Shown here piece after piece: positions 25,508-34,833 of a DNA stretch of 64,000 bases. The stretch is from Hyphomicrobium_A sp963782555 (GTDB lineage Bacteria > Pseudomonadota > Alphaproteobacteria > Rhizobiales > Hyphomicrobiaceae). The stretch is taken from positions 558,001 to 622,000 of the forward strand of contig CAWAKB010000001.1 of the NCBI GenBank assembly GCA_963782555.1. The letters run 5' to 3'. Under the pieces are notes generated by a model, which ran no database searches, was not told the origin of the DNA, and saw only the letters and a program-made list of their open reading frames with translations. The stretch's first letter is position 1. The number at the start of each line of letters is the position of its first letter. Both the position numbers and the translations under genes were made by a program.

Positions 25508-27163
25508 TCAGGCGGCCTCGACGAGCTCGCCTTTCAGGGCCCTGTCGATGAGCGCGCGCGTCTCCGCAACGCCATAGAGTTCGATGAAGCCGCCGAAGCG
25601 CGGGCCCCTGCTCTCGCCAAGCAGCACTTCGTAGATCGCATTGAACCAGGCGTTCGATACCCCGGGCTTATCCGGGGTCGCGCCTTTCGCCTTGGGGTCC
25701 TGATAGCGCGGGACCGAGCGCCCCACATCGTAAAGAATGGTTTGCAGCTCATCGGCCGTCGAATCCGGACGCGCCCGCGCCAATGCTTCGGAGAGCGCCT
25801 CCAGAGCGCAGCGCTCGACCTCGTCGGGGGCGCGGTAGCGTTTCGCCGGTCGCACGAAGTCCTGGTAGTAGCGCACGGCGTAGCCCGCCAGCTGATCGAG
25901 CAGCGGATAGGCTTCGGGGCTCGCGCCCGGCACATGGCGGCGGATGAAGCCCCACAGCACATCCTTGTCGTGCGCATTAGAGGCTGCGACGAGATTCAAA
26001 AGGAGCGCGAAAGAGACCGGCAGCTTTGTTTCCGGCGGGGTGCCGCTGTGGATGTGCCAGACCGCGTTATCGAGCTGGGCCTTGGCATCCTGCCGTGAGT
26101 AGGCCGCGAGCAATTGCAGGTACTCGTCGACGGCGCGCGGGATCACGTCGAAGTAGAGGCGCTTTGCCGACTTCGGCTTTTGGAACATGAACAGCGACAA
26201 GCTCTCTGGGCTCGCATATCGGAGCCACTCGTCGATGGTCAGGCCGTTGCCCTTCGACTTGGAGATCTTCTCGCCCTTGTCATCGAGGAACAGCTCATAG
26301 TTGAAGCCCTCTGGCGGCGTGCCGCCGAGCGCCTTGCAGATCCGCGACGACAGCGTCACCGACTCGATCAGATCCTTGCCGGCCATCTCGTAGTCGACGC
26401 CGAGCGCCGTCCATCGCAGCGCCCAGTCGGCCTTCCACTGGCACTTGACGTGCCCGCCAGTGACGGGCGTCTCCACTTTCTTGCCCGTCTCGGGATCGAC
26501 GTAGACGACGGTTCCCTTCTTCGGGTGCCGCGCCACCATGGGCACCTGCAGCACGCGGCCCGTGCGCGGGCACACAGGCAGGAACGGCGAGTAGGTCGCG
26601 CGCCGCTCAGGCCCCAGCGTCGGCAGGATGATGTCCATCACCTTGTCGTAGGCCGCGAGCATCTTGAGCAGCGTCTCGTCGAACATGCCTGACGTATAGG
26701 CCTCGGTTGCCGACATGAACTCGTAATCAAACCCAAAGCGGTCGAGGAAGTCGCGCAGCATCGCGTTGTTGTGGTGGGCGAAGCTTGGAAACTTGCCGAA
26801 GGGATCGGGAACGCGCGTCAAGGGCTTGTCGAGCGCGGCTTGCAGCATCTCCTGATTGGGCACGTTGCCAGGGACCTTGCGCAAGCCGTCCATGTCGTCG
26901 GAGAAGCAGATGAGCCGCGTTTGGCGCTTGCCCTCGGTCAGCACCTCGAAGGCGTGGCGCACCATGCTCGTGCGGGCGACCTCGCCGAAGGTGCCGATAT
27001 GCGGCAGCCCCGATGGCCCGTAGCCGGTTTCGAAGATGACGGTCTTGTCCTTGCCGCCCGCGAGCTTGTCGAGGCGCGCAATGAGGCGGCGGGCCTCCTC
27101 GAAGGGCCAGGCCTTGGCGTCGTTGAGAGCTGGGTTGAGGGCGGAGTCGGTCTGCAAGGTCAT
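25508..27163 (-). CDS. lysK: Lysyl-tRNA synthetase, class I
   Basis: 551 aa. GPSGLPHIGTFGEVART carries the class I HIGH-type motif and KISKSKGNG the KMSKS motif. The zinc-ribbon-like VCPRTGRV and the C-terminal helical domain fit the class I lysyl enzyme, which replaces the class II form in alphaproteobacteria and archaea. It attaches lysine to tRNA-Lys in the cytoplasm. No class II lysS appears here. It converges on the DUF262 gene and diverges from the TerB gene with a 182-bp spacer. Confidence 0.97.
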   Translation of the reverse strand: MTLQTDSALNPALNDAKAWPFEEARRLIARLDKLAGGKDKTVIFETGYGPSGLPHIGTFGEVARTSMVRHAFEVLTEGKRQTRLICFSDDMDGLRKVPGNVPNQEMLQAALDKPLTRVPDPFGKFPSFAHHNNAMLRDFLDRFGFDYEFMSATEAYTSGMFDETLLKMLAAYDKVMDIILPTLGPERRATYSPFLPVCPRTGRVLQVPMVARHPKKGTVVYVDPETGKKVETPVTGGHVKCQWKADWALRWTALGVDYEMAGKDLIESVTLSSRICKALGGTPPEGFNYELFLDDKGEKISKSKGNGLTIDEWLRYASPESLSLFMFQKPKSAKRLYFDVIPRAVDEYLQLLAAYSRQDAKAQLDNAVWHIHSGTPPETKLPVSFALLLNLVAASNAHDKDVLWGFIRRHVPGASPEAYPLLDQLAGYAVRYYQDFVRPAKRYRAPDEVERCALEALSEALARARPDSTADELQTILYDVGRSVPRYQDPKAKGATPDKPGVSNAWFNAIYEVLLGESRGPRFGGFIELYGVAETRALIDRALKGELVEAA

Positions 27164-27345
27164 CTCGGTGAGGCGTAGCGAGGGTGCCGGAAGCTCGGCA
27201 TCTGCTGGGGGATTGCGTGGGCGGCACCCTAGTGCGAGACGTGCCCATATGGAAGCGCCGTTGGCCGTCCTGCCGCCAAGCTGTGCCCATGACGCGGCGC
27301 CCCTTGTGCGCTAAATAGCGGCGCCGGCATTTTCGGAGGCCCGCG

Positions 27346-27771
27346 ATGACGCCGCAGCTCACCCCCCAGGAAGCGCTTATCTACGTCATGGTGACAGTCG
27401 CCGCCGCGGATCGGCAGATCACGGGGGTCGAGCTTCAGCGCATCAGCTCAATGGTCAACGACCTCCCGGTGTTTCGGGAAACCAACGGCGACTGGCTCGC
27501 GCGTGAGGCACAAGACTGCGGCAAGATCCTCGCCAAGCCGGACGGAGTACGCCGCGTGCTCGCCCTCGTTGGTGAAGCGCTTCCCTCGCACTTGCGCGAG
27601 ACGGCCTATGCGCTCGCCTCCGAGGTCGCGGCGAGCGATCTCGCCCTCAAGGACGAGGAGATGGATTTCCTCCAGATGCTGGCCGATGAGCTGGCGCTCG
27701 ACGAACTCGTCTGCGCGGCACTGGAGCGGGGTGCGCGTGCACGCCACCGCACCGTCGAAGACGGGCTGTAA
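27346..27771 (+). CDS. TerB family tellurite-resistance-like protein
   Basis: 141 aa, all-helical. LTPQEALIYVMVTVAAADRQ with the paired acidic/alanine AAADRQIT metal-site pattern, then EVAASDLALKDEEMDFLQML, repeats the same pattern in the second half: the internal duplication of the TerB fold. TerB-like proteins bind divalent metals and occur in stress and membrane-surveillance systems, often outside any tellurite operon as here. It stands alone. GGAGGC precedes ATG 27346. Confidence 0.88.
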   Translation: MTPQLTPQEALIYVMVTVAAADRQITGVELQRISSMVNDLPVFRETNGDWLAREAQDCGKILAKPDGVRRVLALVGEALPSHLRETAYALASEVAASDLALKDEEMDFLQMLADELALDELVCAALERGARARHRTVEDGL

Positions 27772-27809
27772 TCTGCGCAACCCTAATACGCGCAGTTCGT
27801 GGGCCATCG

Positions 27810-27825
27810 TTAAGGAGCACTTAAC
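27810..27825. promoter_or_regulatory. CtrA-type binding box upstream of the GGDEF-EAL gene
   Basis: TTAA (27810-27813), seven nt, then TTAAC (27821-27825): an exact match to the CtrA consensus TTAA-N7-TTAAC. It is also symmetric, as CGTTAAG (27808-27814) and CTTAACG (27820-27826) around GAGCA. It lies between TerB and the c-di-GMP enzyme gene, pointing to cell-cycle control of the latter. A generic operator is the alternative. Confidence 0.55.
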
Positions 27826-27988
27826 GCTGCGCCATCCTTTCCTCTGTGAACCCGATGAGTCCACTCCCGCGGTGCTTTGACACGATTTGTATACGGAATC
27901 GGCGCCGTATGCAGCCGAGGCACGCGAAAAGAGCAACACAAGAACGGGCATCGCCAACGTGCTTGAAAGGCGCAGGCGCAAACCAGAA

Positions 27989-30139
27989 ATGGAGTTGGGG
28001 CAGGCGTCGCGCTCCTCGGTAGCTTTGTTCGACGAGCATGGCACTCTCCAGGGCTCCACAGCGGCATTTGCCGACGCCTGGATACCATCTGGCAATGATT
28101 TCGCCGCGTCGACGATCAGCGACGTCCTGCCCGAGATAGATGCAGCGCGCTGGGCGCGAATCTGGCGCGGCATCCAAGATGACCGCGTGGAGCACCTTCG
28201 CTTTGGACGGCGCGACGCCGGCGGCCAGCATCTGCAGCAGATCGAGGTGGAGATCTGCCGGCTCGTCGGGCGGAGCGGAACCCTGGCGAAGGTCGAGGTG
28301 CTGCAGGCCGGCGCGGCGAATGCCCAACTGCGGATCCTGCAGCAGGAAATCCTCGAAGCCATGGCCGCCGGCGTGGCACTAACGGAAATCATGGATCTCC
28401 TTTGCCAGCGTGCAGAGATGCTGGCGCCGTCGGCGATTTGCTCGGTGCTGTCCGTCGATCCGGAGGGGCGGCTGCACCATGTCGCCAGTCCCAGCCTTCC
28501 CGAGCACTACGCGCGCGCCATCGATGGAGTATCCATCGGCCCGAAAGCCGGTTCGTGCGGCACGGCGGCGTTTCTGGGAGAGCCAGTCGAAGTGACCGAT
28601 ATTGCAACTGATCCGCTGTGGGAGGACTACAAAGCACTCGCTTTACCGCTTGGTTTGCGCGCCTGCTGGTCAAGTCCCATCAAGTCGGGAAGCGGCCGCG
28701 TTCTGGGGGTCTTCGCCTTCTATTTTCGGACACCGCGCGGGCCCTCGTTCCTCGAACGGCAAATCGTGGCGACGTGTCTGCACATCTGCGCCGTTGCACT
28801 CGAGCACGAGGAGACGCGTTCGCGTGTCTATGACTTGGCCTTTCGCGACTCGCTCACCAATCTCGCCAACCGCGCCCGTTTTCAACAGCGGGTGAGCGAG
28901 GCTCTGCGCGTGATCGGCGAGACCGGTCAGCGCCTCGCTATCCACTACGTAGGTCTCGACCAATTCAAGTCCGTCAACGAAGGACTGGGCCATGCGGTCG
29001 GCGACGCGTTGCTGCAGGCTGTGGCGGAGCGGCTCCGCGGGGTCGCCCGAGACGCCGATTCCATCGCCCGGATCGGAGGCGACGAGTTCGCGATCGTGCA
29101 GATCGGTGATCTGAAGGCCCAGGACATGGCCGACCGCGCGGCCCAAGTCATGGAGCTCATTGGCCAGCCCTACGACATCGGAGGTCGGACTCTGGTGGTC
29201 GGCGCAAGCATCGGCATCGCACTCGCACCCGAGGATGGCGCGACCGCCGACGAGCTCATGAAGAACGCCGCCTTGGCACTTCGCCGCGGCAAGGAATTGG
29301 GCCCCGGCTCTTTCTTCTTCTACGAGAAGGCGCTCAACGCCCGCATGCAGGAGCGGCGCAAGCTTGAGGCCGGGCTGCGCGAGGCACTCGCTGCCCGTGA
29401 GCTTGATCTCTACTTCCAGCCGATCATCGACCTCGAGAATTTGCAGGTCGCGAGGGCCGAGGCTCTCCTACGCTGGTTCCACGGCGAACGGGGCATGATT
29501 CTGCCGACCGAGTTCATTCCGGTTGCCGAGGATACCGGGCTTATCGTTCCCCTCGGCGCCTGGGCGATCGAGCAGGCTTGCATCGCTGCCGCGGGCTGGC
29601 CCGATCGCGTCTCCGTCGCCGTCAATCTGTCACCGGTGCAGTTCGAAAGGCCAGGACTGGTCGAGGCCGTCGCCAATGCCCTCGCGGTCTCCGGGCTGAA
29701 AGCTGCGCGTTTGGAGCTCGAGATCACCGAGTTGGTATTTCTGCACGGCAATGCCAGGAACCTGGCGATTCTCGATCAGCTCGGTGACCTTGGTGTATCG
29801 ATCGCCTTGGACGATTTCGGCACGGGATACTCTTCGCTCAGCTATCTGCAGCGGTTTGGCTTCGACAGAATAAAGATCGATCACTCGTTCATCAGAAGCA
29901 TCAACCGCAACGCGGGATCGCTGAAGATCGTGCGCTCAATCGTTATGCTCGCTCACAGTCTCGGCCTCAGGGTGACCGCCGAGGGGGTCGAGACCGACGA
30001 GCAGTTCGCAGCCGTTCGGGGTGAAGGTTGCGACGACGTGCAGGGACACTACATTGGAAGACCGCAGCCGCTTGACGCCTTCAAAAGGTCGTTGACGAAC
30101 GACCCGGGAATGGGGCGTGTCGCCAGAGCGGCGAGCTAG
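27989..30139 (+). CDS. GAF-GGDEF-EAL cyclic-di-GMP signalling protein
   Basis: About 716 aa from ATG 27989; GTG 27959 and TTG 27887 are in-frame alternatives. An N-terminal PAS-like sensor (about 10-110) is followed by a GAF domain (about 115-290, with AGSCGTAAFLGEPVEVTDI). The GGDEF domain (about 300-455) has ARIGGDEFAIV intact and RDAD five residues before it, an inhibitory I-site. The EAL domain (about 470-710) has EALLRW and DDFGTGYSSLSYL intact. The protein could therefore both make and break c-di-GMP, with one activity dominant. An exact CtrA box lies 164 bp upstream. No membrane segment, so cytoplasmic. Confidence 0.92.
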   Translation: MELGQASRSSVALFDEHGTLQGSTAAFADAWIPSGNDFAASTISDVLPEIDAARWARIWRGIQDDRVEHLRFGRRDAGGQHLQQIEVEICRLVGRSGTLAKVEVLQAGAANAQLRILQQEILEAMAAGVALTEIMDLLCQRAEMLAPSAICSVLSVDPEGRLHHVASPSLPEHYARAIDGVSIGPKAGSCGTAAFLGEPVEVTDIATDPLWEDYKALALPLGLRACWSSPIKSGSGRVLGVFAFYFRTPRGPSFLERQIVATCLHICAVALEHEETRSRVYDLAFRDSLTNLANRARFQQRVSEALRVIGETGQRLAIHYVGLDQFKSVNEGLGHAVGDALLQAVAERLRGVARDADSIARIGGDEFAIVQIGDLKAQDMADRAAQVMELIGQPYDIGGRTLVVGASIGIALAPEDGATADELMKNAALALRRGKELGPGSFFFYEKALNARMQERRKLEAGLREALAARELDLYFQPIIDLENLQVARAEALLRWFHGERGMILPTEFIPVAEDTGLIVPLGAWAIEQACIAAAGWPDRVSVAVNLSPVQFERPGLVEAVANALAVSGLKAARLELEITELVFLHGNARNLAILDQLGDLGVSIALDDFGTGYSSLSYLQRFGFDRIKIDHSFIRSINRNAGSLKIVRSIVMLAHSLGLRVTAEGVETDEQFAAVRGEGCDDVQGHYIGRPQPLDAFKRSLTNDPGMGRVARAAS

Positions 30140-30256
30140 GCAAAAGCCCTCGCGCTTTCACCGGCGGAGAGTTACACTGTAGCGCAATCTGCCGGGCTCG
30201 GTCCCGGCGGGCATCAAAAAATTCGGGCACGTCCGTGCCGTCATAGGGAGCAAACA

Positions 30257-30805
30257 ATGAAGTCGCTTTTCACCGCTGTGCTTGTTTCGTGCGGGCTTTT
30301 CGGGCTTGGAACCGGCGCCGAGGCGGCAAGCCTCGCCTCCGGCAAGAAGCTCGAGGTCAAAGTCGACCCCGCTAAGGTCGGCGAGGAGACGGCCGCGCTG
30401 TGGGCCCGCTTCGGGGGCTGGTGCGCGATTGCCGATTGGCATCCCGCAGTCAAGTCGTGCAAGGAGATCAAAGATGGGGACGATACCTATCGCTTGCTGA
30501 CGCTGCAGGACGGCGGGACGATCAAGGAGAAGCTTGTCCACACGTCGGGGGCCAGCTACCGCTACGCCATTGTGGAGAGCCCGCTACCCGTCAAGAACTA
30601 CGAGGCGCAATTCTCCATCGTTCCCGATGACGACGACGAGGACGAGGTCAACGTCGTGTGGGCCGCCACCTACGACGCCGCGGACGGAAAGGACGACAAG
30701 GACGCGCGCAACGCCATTGACGGCATCTTCAAGGACGGCATCGATAACATACAGAAGATGATCGGCAAGAAGGGCGACGACGACGACAAAGGCGACAAGG
30801 ACTGA
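30257..30805 (+). CDS. Exported SRPBCC-family protein
   Basis: 182 aa from ATG 30257 with a GGGAGC ribosome-binding site. A signal peptide (FTAVLVSCGLFGLGTGAEAA) precedes a START/polyketide-cyclase-like domain: ALWARFGGWCAIADWHPAVK, YRLLTLQDGGTIKEKLVH and YAIVESPLPVKNYEAQFSIV. The tail is extremely acidic and lysine-rich (KKGDDDDKGDKD). SRPBCC folds hold hydrophobic ligands in a pocket; the ligand here is unknown. Transcription appears to end at the hairpin at 30828-30855. Confidence 0.88.
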   Translation: MKSLFTAVLVSCGLFGLGTGAEAASLASGKKLEVKVDPAKVGEETAALWARFGGWCAIADWHPAVKSCKEIKDGDDTYRLLTLQDGGTIKEKLVHTSGASYRYAIVESPLPVKNYEAQFSIVPDDDDEDEVNVVWAATYDAADGKDDKDARNAIDGIFKDGIDNIQKMIGKKGDDDDKGDKD

Positions 30806-30827
30806 AGCGATCGCCTTGCATTTTCAC

Positions 30828-30855
30828 GGGCCCGTGCCGTGGCGCGGGCCCTTTT
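30828..30855 (+). terminator. Rho-independent terminator after the SRPBCC gene
   Basis: GGGCCCG (30828-30834) pairs with CGGGCCC (30845-30851), followed at once by TTTT. The hairpin lies 23 nt after the stop codon and abuts the stop of the convergent hydrolase gene. Confidence 0.75.
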
Positions 30856-31508
30856 CATTTGGCCGGCGCCAGCTTTGAGGCAAACGCGCAGATGGCATCG
30901 GCGGTCGCAGCCAGGTTGCCGGCGCGCGTGAAGCCGCTGGCGCCGCGGGGGCCTAGGTCGTGGTCCCCGTCGGCAGCCCAATCAACTTGGATGCACGGCG
31001 CGAGCTGGTAGCCGTCCACCTCCCCACGTCCCCCGAAGGGGTCGCGCTCGCCCTGCACAATGAGGCTCGGGCAGCGCAGCGCTTCGAGATGCGCGGTGCG
31101 CAGCTTGTCGGGCTTGCCCGGCGGGTGAAACGGGTAGCCGAGGCACACGAGGCCGGCGATGCGCCCTTCGGCAAAAAGCTTGTCGGCAAGGAAACTTGCA
31201 ACGCGCCCGCCCATGGACTTACCGCCGATCAGCAGCTCCTGGCCGGGCGGCAACGTTGTGTGCAGCTCTTCGACGACGCCGGCGTATGCGTCGACGAGAA
31301 GCTCCGCCTTGGGCGGAGGACGGCGCTTGCCGCCTTGGCGCCGCGCGGCCATGTAGGGGAACTCGAAGCGGGAGACGCGCAATCCCCGCTCGACAAGCAG
31401 CCGCGTCATGGCTTCCAGAAACGGGCTCGTCATCGGTGCACCCGCTCCGTGTGCGAGCAGCAAGTGGCGTTTCGCGTCGGGCGGTCCAGCGGTACGGATT
31501 TCGTTCAT
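30855..31508 (-). CDS. Alpha/beta-hydrolase, Tex30/KANL3 type
   Basis: 217 aa from ATG 31508 (a GTG six codons upstream is possible). HLLLAHGAGAPMTSPFLEAM gives the oxyanion region, LLIGGKSMGGRVAS the nucleophile elbow with serine in G-K-S-M-G, LIVQGERDPFG the acid strand, and GDHDLGPR the catalytic histidine. Length and pattern match the small Tex30-like hydrolases, which are conserved but without known substrate. Cytoplasmic; no signal peptide. Confidence 0.88.
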   Translation of the reverse strand: MNEIRTAGPPDAKRHLLLAHGAGAPMTSPFLEAMTRLLVERGLRVSRFEFPYMAARRQGGKRRPPPKAELLVDAYAGVVEELHTTLPPGQELLIGGKSMGGRVASFLADKLFAEGRIAGLVCLGYPFHPPGKPDKLRTAHLEALRCPSLIVQGERDPFGGRGEVDGYQLAPCIQVDWAADGDHDLGPRGASGFTRAGNLAATADAICAFASKLAPAK

Positions 31509-31663
31509 GGAATTGCCGTATGTCACAACAAGTCTTGATTCGTCGGGTTGTTCGGGAGCAACACGTCCTTTGGTGTGGTGTGTGCCGTGTCCTTCCCGGG
31601 GGTCGCTTTTTGACCGAACAGGCCTAGTATCGCCGATTGATTGCCACGCGAAGGGGAAGCCCT

Positions 31664-32738
31664 ATGTGCCGCACCCGCTCGTACCGCTCAGCCGTATTGC
31701 CGATCATTGCTCTGCTCGCCGGACCGGCGGCAGTGCAGGCGGCTGAACTCCTCGCTCAGGGTTCCCACGCCCGTTGCGGCGCACAGGGACGCCGTTCCGA
31801 TGCCCGAGCACAAGCCTTCGGCGTCAGAAATCAAGAGCGCTTTGAAGAAGAGCAAGAAAAATGAGCCGCTCGCCAAGGTGTTGTTCGGGGCCAAGAAGAC
31901 GGCTGCGGCTCTGGCCCCGCGTGCCGTCGGGTGGTACGCGAAGGGCTGCCTTGCGGGCGGTGTGCACCTTGCCGGTGCCGGACCCGATTGGCAGACCATG
32001 CGCCCCTCGCGCAACCGGGCGTGGGGCCATCCCAAGCTGATCCGGCTTCTGAAGCGGCTCGCCGACGATGCCAAGAAAAAGGACGGTTGGCCGGGGCTGC
32101 TCATCGGCGATATCGCGCAGCCGCGCGGCGGTCCCATGCTGACCGGCCATGCGAGCCATCAGGTGGGCCTCGATGCCGATATTTGGCTCACCCCTATGCC
32201 GAACCGGATTTTGACGGTCAAGGAGCGCGAGAATATCGAAGCCACCTCGATGCTCGACAAGACAAGCCTCGCTGTCGACCCCAAGGTCTTCACCTCCAAG
32301 CAGGTTGCGCTGATCAAGCGGGCTGCATCCTACCCGGCGGTGGAGCGCATCTTCGTGCATCCTGCCATCAAGAAGGCGTTGTGCAAGGCGGCTGGGAAGG
32401 ACCGCAAGTGGCTCGCCAAGGTGCGCCCGCTTTGGGGGCACTACTACCATTTCCATGTCCGCATAAGCTGCCCCAACAGCGGCTGCCGCCACCAGCCGCC
32501 GGTCTCAGGCGATGACGGGTGCGGCAAGGAAGTCGACAACTGGCTGAAGTCGATCGCGCGGTCGTTGAAGAATCAGCCCAAGCCGGGAGAGAAGGTCGTC
32601 CCCGACAGCGCGCGGCGCAAGATCACCCTGGATCAGCTTCCTTCTGAGTGCCGCACCGTGCTCAACAGCCCGGCGGCAACCGCCGTCGCGGACGACGCCA
32701 AGACTGTCGGAGTGAAAACCAAGTCGGCAAAGAAGTAA
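31664..32738 (+). CDS. mepA: Penicillin-insensitive murein endopeptidase MepA, frameshifted near 31765
   Basis: From ATG 31664 (GAAGGGGAAG upstream) a signal peptide, SAVLPIIALLAGPAAVQAAE, reads in one frame to about 31765. The mature enzyme then continues in the next frame: VGWYAKGCLAGGVHLA, GDIAQPRGGPMLTGHASHQ, VGLDADIWLTP with the zinc ligands, and WGHYYHFHVRISCP. Deleting one C from CCC at 31764-31766 joins LLAQGS to TPVAAHRDAVPMP. MepA cleaves the D-Ala-meso-DAP cross-links of peptidoglycan in the periplasm. The 1-bp insertion would abolish export if real; a sequencing error is equally possible. The C-terminus is a short lysine-rich tail. Confidence 0.85.
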
Positions 32739-32765
32739 TGCTGGCCTGTGAAGTGTGTTTGATCC

Positions 32766-33422
32766 TTATGCGGCCGTGACGCCGGTCGGCATTGGGCAGG
32801 ACACGCCGGTTCCGCCGAGCCCGCAGTAGCCGTGCGGGACCTTGGACAGGTACTGCTGGTGATAGTCCTCGGCGAAGTAGAACTCGGGCGCCGGTAGGAT
32901 CTCGGTGGTGATCTCCCCGAAGCCGTTTTGCGTCAGCATCTTCTGATATTGCGCCTTCGAGGCTTCCGCGGCGGCCTGCTGCGCCTCGCTGAACGTGTAG
33001 ATGCCGGAGCGGTACTGGGTGCCGACGTCGTTGCCCTGACGCATGCCTTGCGTCGGGTCGTGGCTCTCCCAGAACGTCTTGAGGAGCGTCTCGTAGCTGA
33101 TGCGCTTGGGATCGTAGACGACCAGGACCACTTCGTTGTGGCCGGTCATACCGCTGCACACCTCCTGGTAGGTCGGATTGGGGGTGAGGCCGCCAGCATA
33201 GCCGACCGCCGTGATCCAGATGCCGGGCCCAAGGCTCCAGAACTTGCGCTCCGCCCCCCAGAAGCAACCAAGACCGAACATGGCCTTCTCGCTGCCCTCG
33301 GGATAGGGGCCCTTGAGCGACCGGGAGAAGATATCGTGCTCCTCGGCGGTGGGGATGGGGTCGGCGCGGCCGGGAAGGGCTGTCTCGGCCGTTGGCATTT
33401 GGGTCTTCTTGCGGAAAAGCAT
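32766..33422 (-). CDS. msrA: Peptide-methionine (S)-S-oxide reductase
   Basis: 218 aa from ATG 33422. AMFGLGCFWGAERKF holds the catalytic cysteine in the GCFWG motif; VGYAGGLTPNPTYQEVCSG, GHNEVVLVVYDPKRISYETL and DPTQGMRQGNDVGTQYRSG follow in standard order. HGYCGLGGTGVSC supplies C-terminal recycling cysteines. It repairs oxidised methionine using thioredoxin. About 45 extra N-terminal residues precede the core, without a clear signal peptide. Confidence 0.96.
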   Translation of the reverse strand: MLFRKKTQMPTAETALPGRADPIPTAEEHDIFSRSLKGPYPEGSEKAMFGLGCFWGAERKFWSLGPGIWITAVGYAGGLTPNPTYQEVCSGMTGHNEVVLVVYDPKRISYETLLKTFWESHDPTQGMRQGNDVGTQYRSGIYTFSEAQQAAAEASKAQYQKMLTQNGFGEITTEILPAPEFYFAEDYHQQYLSKVPHGYCGLGGTGVSCPMPTGVTAA

Positions 33423-33557
33423 GGCAATCACCCGGGCTTTGGAACGCTGTCGGCCCTGATATAGTGTGGGCCAAGGGGTGGGAGCAGCCCCCCCTTCGTC
33501 ATGTTGTTGTAAGTGACTACGGGCGAAGGCGGGCAGTGTAACAGGGGAGCCTCCTCG

Positions 33558-34379
33558 ATGGCTGAAATGATGGCAGCAACGGGACAGGCTGTGGCGCCGG
33601 CTTCTCCGCCTGCGCGGACCATCTATGAGGCCAGCGGCGGCCGCAAATTCGCGTTCTCTTTCATTTTTCTGCTCCTGCTGCCGTTCTTCGCCAGCCTGCC
33701 GGCGATGCTGTTCTGGCGCCTCTCGCAAGGCCATTGGCTCGGCACGTTCGGCCTCATGGTGCTGGCCGTCGGATTTGCGTTCATCATGCTGCTTGTCGTT
33801 GTCGAGTTGACCCAGTCGCTGAGGTCGCGCGTGGAGCTCGGCGAGACATCGGTGAAGATGACGCTGCCCTTGGGCCGCGGGCCTACGCCGATGCTGCGCT
33901 ACCGAAGCCACGAGGTGCCCTACGATCAGATCAAGGCCGTGGAAACGCGGAGCGAGGTCTACGGCGGCTCGTTGGCGCCAGTGCTGCTCAAGGGTGCCCG
34001 CCTCATTCTCAAGGACGACAGCGCGGTGAAGCTCGGCTACGTGAGCGAGGCCAACACCGACCCTTGCTTCCCCTTCCCCTTGATCGCGCAGCAGATTGCC
34101 GCGCGCGCCGGCATTCCCGTCGAGGATCGAGGCTGCGTTCGCCGCTCCATCCAGAAAAAGTTCCTTGGCCTCAAGCGCGAGTTCATCGACGAAGCGGAGG
34201 AGCCCGTCGGGGACTACGAGAAGGTGGTGCTCAATAGCCGCCACGAGCGCTGGGTCATGCGCCTGGTCTGGCTGCTCGCCGAACTCGTCGTGCTGGGCAT
34301 CGCCATGGACATCATCTTCCCGCCCAGCAGCGGCCTGCCGCCGGCGCTGACGAGCCTCAAGAGCTTGATCGTTCGATGA
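33558..34379 (+). CDS. Membrane protein of unknown function
   Basis: 273 aa from ATG 33558 with AGGGGAG upstream (ATG 33567 is also possible). Two helices near residues 30-100 (FIFLLLLPFFASLPAMLFW and GLMVLAVGFAFIMLLVVVEL) are followed by a soluble domain of about 130 residues with RSHEVPYDQIKAVETRSEVY, which resembles a bacterial PH-like domain, and one more helix near the C-terminus (LVWLLAELVVLGIAMDIIF). I do not recognise the family. It is divergent from msrA with a 135-bp spacer. Confidence 0.75.
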   Translation: MAEMMAATGQAVAPASPPARTIYEASGGRKFAFSFIFLLLLPFFASLPAMLFWRLSQGHWLGTFGLMVLAVGFAFIMLLVVVELTQSLRSRVELGETSVKMTLPLGRGPTPMLRYRSHEVPYDQIKAVETRSEVYGGSLAPVLLKGARLILKDDSAVKLGYVSEANTDPCFPFPLIAQQIAARAGIPVEDRGCVRRSIQKKFLGLKREFIDEAEEPVGDYEKVVLNSRHERWVMRLVWLLAELVVLGIAMDIIFPPSSGLPPALTSLKSLIVR

Positions 34380-34419
34380 GCATGTCGGCCACAATGAAAG
34401 CCAAATAAGGCGCCGCGCT

Positions 34420-34734
34420 TCAGTTGATGTGCAGCTTCATCTCCTCGCGCCGCCGGCCGAGAATGCCGCAGACGAGGGCCAGGAGTCCGAACAGGACCGG
34501 TGTCGGCTGCCCAATGATGCTCATCACCACGCTGTTCCACACCCACGGCGCCGTCGCATTTGTCACCGCGTTCTGCGTGGCGACGAGCGTGGCGGGCGCG
34601 AGCTGCTGCCAGTGACCGACCACCGTCGTCATCGTAAATGGGGCGGCGCCACTGAGCGCAGGCGTGGCATCGGCGACCAGGGCGACGACGGCGACCAGCG
34701 CAAAGAGGCTGGTGAGAAAGCGCAGAACTGGCAT
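34420..34734 (-). CDS. Small membrane protein, resembles proteins labelled PetM-like in Rhizobiales
   Basis: 104 aa from ATG 34734. A signal-like helix (FLTSLFALVAVVALVADATP), a central hydrophilic stretch containing WQQLAPATLVATQNAVTNAT and APWVWNSVV, and a second helix (PTPVLFGLLALVCGILG) ending in GRRREEM. The layout resembles short rhizobial proteins sometimes named after cytochrome b6f subunit 7, though a role in that complex is unlikely in a non-photosynthetic context. Function unknown. Confidence 0.7.
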   Translation of the reverse strand: MPVLRFLTSLFALVAVVALVADATPALSGAAPFTMTTVVGHWQQLAPATLVATQNAVTNATAPWVWNSVVMSIIGQPTPVLFGLLALVCGILGRRREEMKLHIN

Positions 34735-34833
34735 GCGACGCGCCGCTCCTTTCCTGGACCAAGCGTCCCCCTGAGCTAGGGCGGATTTCCGGTTGGCGCA
34801 AGACGCAGATTTGTGCGCTACCGTCCGCTGCGT

